Shown one piece after another: positions 60,619-64,000 of a stretch of DNA of 64,000 nt (positions are counted from its first letter, which is position 1; the number at the start of each line of letters is the position of its first letter). The translations under genes and the position numbers were made by a program. The DNA lies in contig CP107199.1 in the NCBI GenBank assembly GCA_025758065.1, positions 3,259,501 through 3,323,500 on the forward strand. The letters run 5' to 3'. Under the pieces are notes generated by a model. It did not search any database. It was not told the DNA's origin and saw only the letters and a list, made by a program, of their open reading frames with translations. The stretch is from Lachnospiraceae bacterium. GTDB lineage: Bacteria; Bacillota; Clostridia; Lachnospirales; Lachnospiraceae.

Positions 60619-61913
60619 TTACAGCCAGTTTTCCAGAACATCATTCAGCTTATTCATATCCAGCGGTTTCGCGATATGTCCATTCATGCCTGTATTTTTG
60701 GCCAGCGGTACATCTTCTGCAAAAGCATTGGCAGTCATAGCAATAATAGGCAGTTTTCCCTTTTCACCCGGAAGGCTCCTGATTGCTGCAGTTGCCTCAT
60801 AACCATTCATGACAGGCATTTGGATATCCATAAAAATAAGATCATACGAACCTTTCGGAGAAGCTTCCACTTTTTCAACTGCGATTTTCCCATTTTCTGC
60901 TGTTTCCACTTCTGCCCCTGTCATCTGCAAAATTTCAACACCAATTTCTCTGTTCAACTCATTATCCTCAACCAGCAGAATCCTTTTTCCTGTATAATCT
61001 GACGGTTCAACCTTAAAGGTATCAAAAGTATTCGCTTCCAGATTCACATAATACTCGCACAGATCTGCTTTCGTAAAAGCCCGGTGGAAAGCAGCAGATT
61101 TGTGTGCCTGCATGATTTCTTTTTCTCCCCATCAATGTTAATAAAAATCCCGGCAATCCTGCTGGCAGAACCATCCAGACGGCGTATTACTTCTGCCGAT
61201 GCCCGAAACCACTGGTATTGATCACCCTTCATTCTCATACGATACTCTACCTGGTATTTTATCTGGTTCGTCTTATCCTTAATTGCCGCCTGAAGCTGTA
61301 TCATTACTCTTTCTTTATCCTGTGGATGCAGAAGATCTGACCAGGATTCCAGTTTATTCGGAAAGTCCAGAGTGTCATGATAGCCAAGCATTTTTCGGAA
61401 TTCATGACTCCAGTTTGCATTCACAATCTCACTGTTTTCGTCACAGTCAAAATACCAGAAGCCGGAATAGATAGCCTCATTGAGCAGTGTCAAATTTACA
61501 TGATCCCAGTTGACCTGTACGGACATAACCCAGATCTGTCTGCCCGCCTCATCTGTCGCATCCTCTTTACAAAGCCGTACATTATTCACTGTACCGTCTG
61601 CTGCAAGGATCTGTGCTTCCCCTGTTCCGTGAAGCTGCAAAAAACGGTCTCGCTCCAGTATATCTTCCTCGTCATAAAAGAAGTCTCTTAATGAGCCTTT
61701 TGTCTGTTCCATGAAAGTATCGAATGTATATCCTGTACTATGCAACAGCAGATTATTCACAGACAAAATAGACAGGTTTTGGTCATAAGATCCTGTCATT
61801 ATACCTACCCCGCCATTATTTTCCAGTGTTTTCTGTACGGCCTGTGACATGGCCTGTGTCTGCCCCGTTACAGTCTCACCTAAGGAATATATTTTGTCTT
61901 CATAATTTTTCAT
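60619..61913 (-). pseudogene. PAS/receiver sensor gene with a frameshift and missing kinase core
   Basis: The first frame (61913 to about 61100) has YSGFWYFDCDENSEIVNANW, EFRKMLGYHDTLDFPNKLES and RMKGDQYQWFRASAEVIRRL, PAS-type repeats. In an A-run near 61110 (GAGAAAAAGAAATCATG) the frame shifts. The next reads AFHRAFTKADLCEYYVNLEA and then a receiver domain (RILLVEDNELNREIGVEIL, YDLIFMDIQMPVMNGYEATA). A kinase core, usually between NTFDTFKVE and the receiver, is missing, so an internal deletion is likely too. The gene is placed behind the c-di-GMP riboswitch. Its product could still report c-di-GMP state only if the shift is suppressed. Confidence 0.65.
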
Positions 61914-62012
61914 TTTATAAAAGTCCTCTCTCCGTCTTATGCCTTCTTCATCCTGCTTTTATCTGTATACAGAAAACCTGTCCCTGCTAGTTTTGTTACC
62001 CATTTTTGCATA

Positions 62013-62048
62013 CAAAAAGGACACTTGCAAAAATCTGCCAGTGTCCTA
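62013..62048 (-). terminator. Terminator between the c-di-GMP riboswitch and the PAS gene
   Basis: AGGACACTGGCAGA and TTTTTGCAAGTGTCCT form a stem followed by TTTTG. It lies in the leader of the PAS/receiver gene and is the likely expression platform of the riboswitch. Confidence 0.8.
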
Positions 62049-62139
62049 CTACATTTTTTTTAAATCACACATCTATATAGTATAAAAGGTATCGGAATCT
62101 CTTCTGTTCAAACATCTTTTCCATATATTATGATGATAT

Positions 62140-62232
62140 GGAAACAGTGGCAACCGGCTGACATGGTCAAGCTTTCTGACTTTAGTCCCTTCTGGCTTTG
62201 CGCCCCTGCCTTTCAACAGGTTTGCCTTTAAA
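62140..62232 (-). ncRNA. Cyclic di-GMP-I (GEMM-I) riboswitch
   Basis: On the minus strand the RNA reads AAAGGCAAACCTGTTGAAAG, then GCAGGGGCGCAAAGCCAG, then ACTAAAGTCAGAAAGC and CATGTCAGCCGGTTGCC. These are the GEMM-I conserved bases: GGCAAACC, CGCAAAGCC, and CAGCCGGGUUGCC with the tetraloop/receptor pieces between. It stands 230 bp above the PAS/receiver gene with a terminator between. The gene above it encodes an HD-GYP domain, which degrades the ligand. Confidence 0.85.
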
Positions 62233-62606
62233 ATAATCTCTTTCTTCAAAAAACCATACCACGCGTTTTTTCGCACGTCAATAATTTTTTTTTAAATCTA
62301 CACATATTTTACTTCTGTTTTTGAACTTCTCTTTATAAAAAATCTAAATCGATGAATCCTAAAAACCTAACATTTTTTTCATATGAAGCTCATTCATCTC
62401 TGGCCTCTTGTAAGTCCAGGAGCAGATCTGGCACACGGACGTACTTAACGCTGTAATAACGCTTACATGCATTGATGAATTAACATATCGTAAACAGTTT
62501 TCGATACAAATCTAAAATACTGGGAAATCATCAAAACAATTGCTATAAAACAGAGTGTTTTCCATAACAGGATATGCCACATTTCCCCCCACTGCTTTGT
62601 ATTTTT
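62233..62606. other. Gene-free stretch above the riboswitch
   Basis: The interval holds A/T-rich sequence that should contain the riboswitch promoter and the end of the HD-GYP transcript. No gene is supported. Confidence 0.5.
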
Positions 62607-64000
62607 CTATTTTACAGTGTCAAAATACCCGATAATTCCTATGCATACGTCTTTCTTCATTGGCGACCACAGCGTATGCAATTTCATTTTATACATCTGA
62701 CTATTATTTTCCACTGTCGCTTTTATCTGCACAGAGATTTCTTTATTTTGTACAGATGTCTGGTGTAACAAAACCCGAATATATTGAGCATCTTCTTCAT
62801 TTACTCCGAATTCTTTGAACAGATCAATTTTCGGATTATTTCTCTGACATAATATCTGCTGATTTCCGTTTAATATAGTAAGCTGACCTGAAACCGCATT
62901 GTAATCAATCGAATTCATGCCACTGTTCGATTTGAAGAAATCGATTTTTTCCTGCATGACCTTGACAAGACTCTGTGAATAAATCTGGCTCGGTAAGGAT
63001 TTATCACTGAGTATTTCATTCAAAAGCCTTTGTATTTCATGAGAATATTTATTATCGTCCATTTCTTTATTAAGCATTTTTGAAAGCTGAATACTCAGTT
63101 CTTTCAGACACTTAAGAAGGATGGGATTAAATTGTCCGCATTGTCCATCCAGGATCATTTGAATCGCTGTGTCATGATCAAATGCTTTCTTATAGCATCT
63201 TTCACTTGTAAGTGCATCATAAACATCAACAATCGCTACCACCTGTGCGGAGATTGGTATTTCTTCACCTTTCAATCCATCCGGATAGCCCTTTCCATCC
63301 CATCTTTCATGGTGCCACCTGCAGATTTCCCATGCGGTATGTACCAGTGGATGATCTTGTGGAAAGTCCATATCCTTAATTATAGCTGCACCAAGCTCAC
63401 TATGGTTTTTCATAATCTTAAATTCTTCATCGGTAAGTCTGCCCGGTTTGTTCAATATTTCTTCCGGAATACGAATCTTACCAATATCATGAAGGGAAGA
63501 AGCAGTTGTAATCAAAGCAATATCTGCCTCTGTCAAAGGATAAGCATCTGTTACTTTTACCAGTTGTCTCAGCATCATCTCCGTTGCTGTTTTAATATGC
63601 AGGATGTGCTCTCTGCTCTCGCTGTTACGGGATCCCAATATATTACTCATAATCTGGATCATGATATTATTATTTTCTTCTTTTTCATAAACCTGATCAT
63701 AAACCACGTTTATCAGATGTTTTTGGTTCATATAGAGACCCAAGGTATTCTGAACTCTTTTCTTTACAATCACAGAATCAAACGGTCGTGTGATATAATC
63801 TGTGATTCCCAACTCATATGCCTTACGCATAGTATTAACAGCATCTTCAGAAGATATCATGATTACGGGAGTTTCAGCAATACACTGGCTTCTTTTCATT
63901 ATCTCCAAGACTTCAAAACCATTCATCTGTGGCATATTGATATCTAAAAGCATCAGATCAATTCCAATATTTTCTCCTATCATCTGGATTGCCTGATTTC
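62607..64000 (-). CDS. Receiver/HD-GYP phosphodiesterase, partial at the window edge
   Basis: The frame is open through 64000, so the N-terminus is outside. The visible part has a receiver domain (LMLLDINMPQMNGFEVLEIM, phospho-aspartate in DIN, then PVIMISSEDA) and an HD-GYP domain (TASSLHDIGKIRIPEEILNK, MKNHSELGA, AWEICRWHHERWDGKGYPDG and KGEEIPISAQVVAIVDVYDA). HHE, HD and the GYP triplet are all present, and such proteins cut c-di-GMP to pGpG or GMP. A PAS-like region closes the C-terminus (NAVSGQLTILNGNQQILCQR). It stands above the c-di-GMP riboswitch, so its own activity will set the riboswitch signal. Confidence 0.9.
   Translation of the reverse strand, partial: NQAIQMIGENIGIDLMLLDINMPQMNGFEVLEIMKRSQCIAETPVIMISSEDAVNTMRKAYELGITDYITRPFDSVIVKKRVQNTLGLYMNQKHLINVVYDQVYEKEENNNIMIQIMSNILGSRNSESREHILHIKTATEMMLRQLVKVTDAYPLTEADIALITTASSLHDIGKIRIPEEILNKPGRLTDEEFKIMKNHSELGAAIIKDMDFPQDHPLVHTAWEICRWHHERWDGKGYPDGLKGEEIPISAQVVAIVDVYDALTSERCYKKAFDHDTAIQMILDGQCGQFNPILLKCLKELSIQLSKMLNKEMDDNKYSHEIQRLLNEILSDKSLPSQIYSQSLVKVMQEKIDFFKSNSGMNSIDYNAVSGQLTILNGNQQILCQRNNPKIDLFKEFGVNEEDAQYIRVLLHQTSVQNKEISVQIKATVENNSQMYKMKLHTLWSPMKKDVCIGIIGYFDTVK

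Noticed and set aside
62073..62276. 67-residue open frame
   Set aside because: It covers the c-di-GMP riboswitch, whose conserved bases explain the sequence; no protein is likely.
63132..63947. 271-codon plus-strand frame
   Set aside because: Antisense to the HD-GYP gene; cysteine- and isoleucine-rich shadow without a ribosome binding site.

Overview
The window looks like the chromosome of a gut Firmicute of the Lachnospiraceae type. The basis is the conserved block on the right (rsfS, yqeK, nadD, yhbY, obg, rpmA, prp, rplU, trkA/trkH, rng and two TIGR03936/TIGR03960-type genes), the Prp-processed form of L27, low-to-moderate GC and Gram-positive ribosome binding sites. No genus is claimed.

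Region 1 (1-10 kb) is a graveyard of mobile and toxin debris. It holds a REase-fold polymorphic toxin tail, a WHH-nuclease toxin tail with a cut SUKH immunity gene, a frameshifted phage endolysin with holin and small tail-region genes, broken IS5-, IS30- and IS66-type elements, two unrelated halves of group II introns, and an orphan tandem glycine riboswitch. AlkD-like and AAA ATPase genes and an IS66-type transposase in this stretch look intact.

Region 2 (10-44 kb) is one large accessory element built around a Tn7-like transposition operon, tnsA-tnsB-tnsC-tniQ, on the minus strand (25.8 to 19.2 kb). The operon continues into a metallophosphoesterase gene that a 2.7-kb group II intron splits inside its catalytic GNHE motif. 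Further along lie a GIY-YIG nuclease and a second, longer TniQ protein. Both TniQ proteins carry four zinc-ribbon-like repeats in matching register. The element also carries two TasA/camelysin-like genes, an iteron origin with two tandem Rep_3-type initiators, a HEPN-type protein, PD-(D/E)XK and PARG-like genes, several HTH regulators and an IS1634-family insertion flanked by 136-bp direct repeats. A 10-base motif (TTCCATAATT or TCTCCATAATT) occurs 12 times, mostly 20-45 bp before start codons and always pointing at the gene, which suggests one shared promoter type. At 43.8-44.02 kb six about-20-bp repeats end in ACA next to the rsfS stop codon, as expected of a Tn7-like right end inserted at the 3' end of rsfS. 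No matching left end was found in the window.

Region 3 (44-55.5 kb) is ordinary housekeeping: ribosome silencing and assembly, NAD synthesis, ribosomal proteins, potassium uptake, RNase E/G and radical SAM genes.

Region 4 (55.7-64 kb) starts with a tyrosine recombinase fragment that runs into the 3' end of a hybrid histidine kinase. It continues with a solute-binding lipoprotein with a 5'-nucleotidase-like tail, a frameshifted PAS/receiver gene behind a c-di-GMP-I riboswitch with its own terminator, and a receiver/HD-GYP protein that leaves the window. This is a signalling cluster in which c-di-GMP turnover and c-di-GMP sensing sit side by side.
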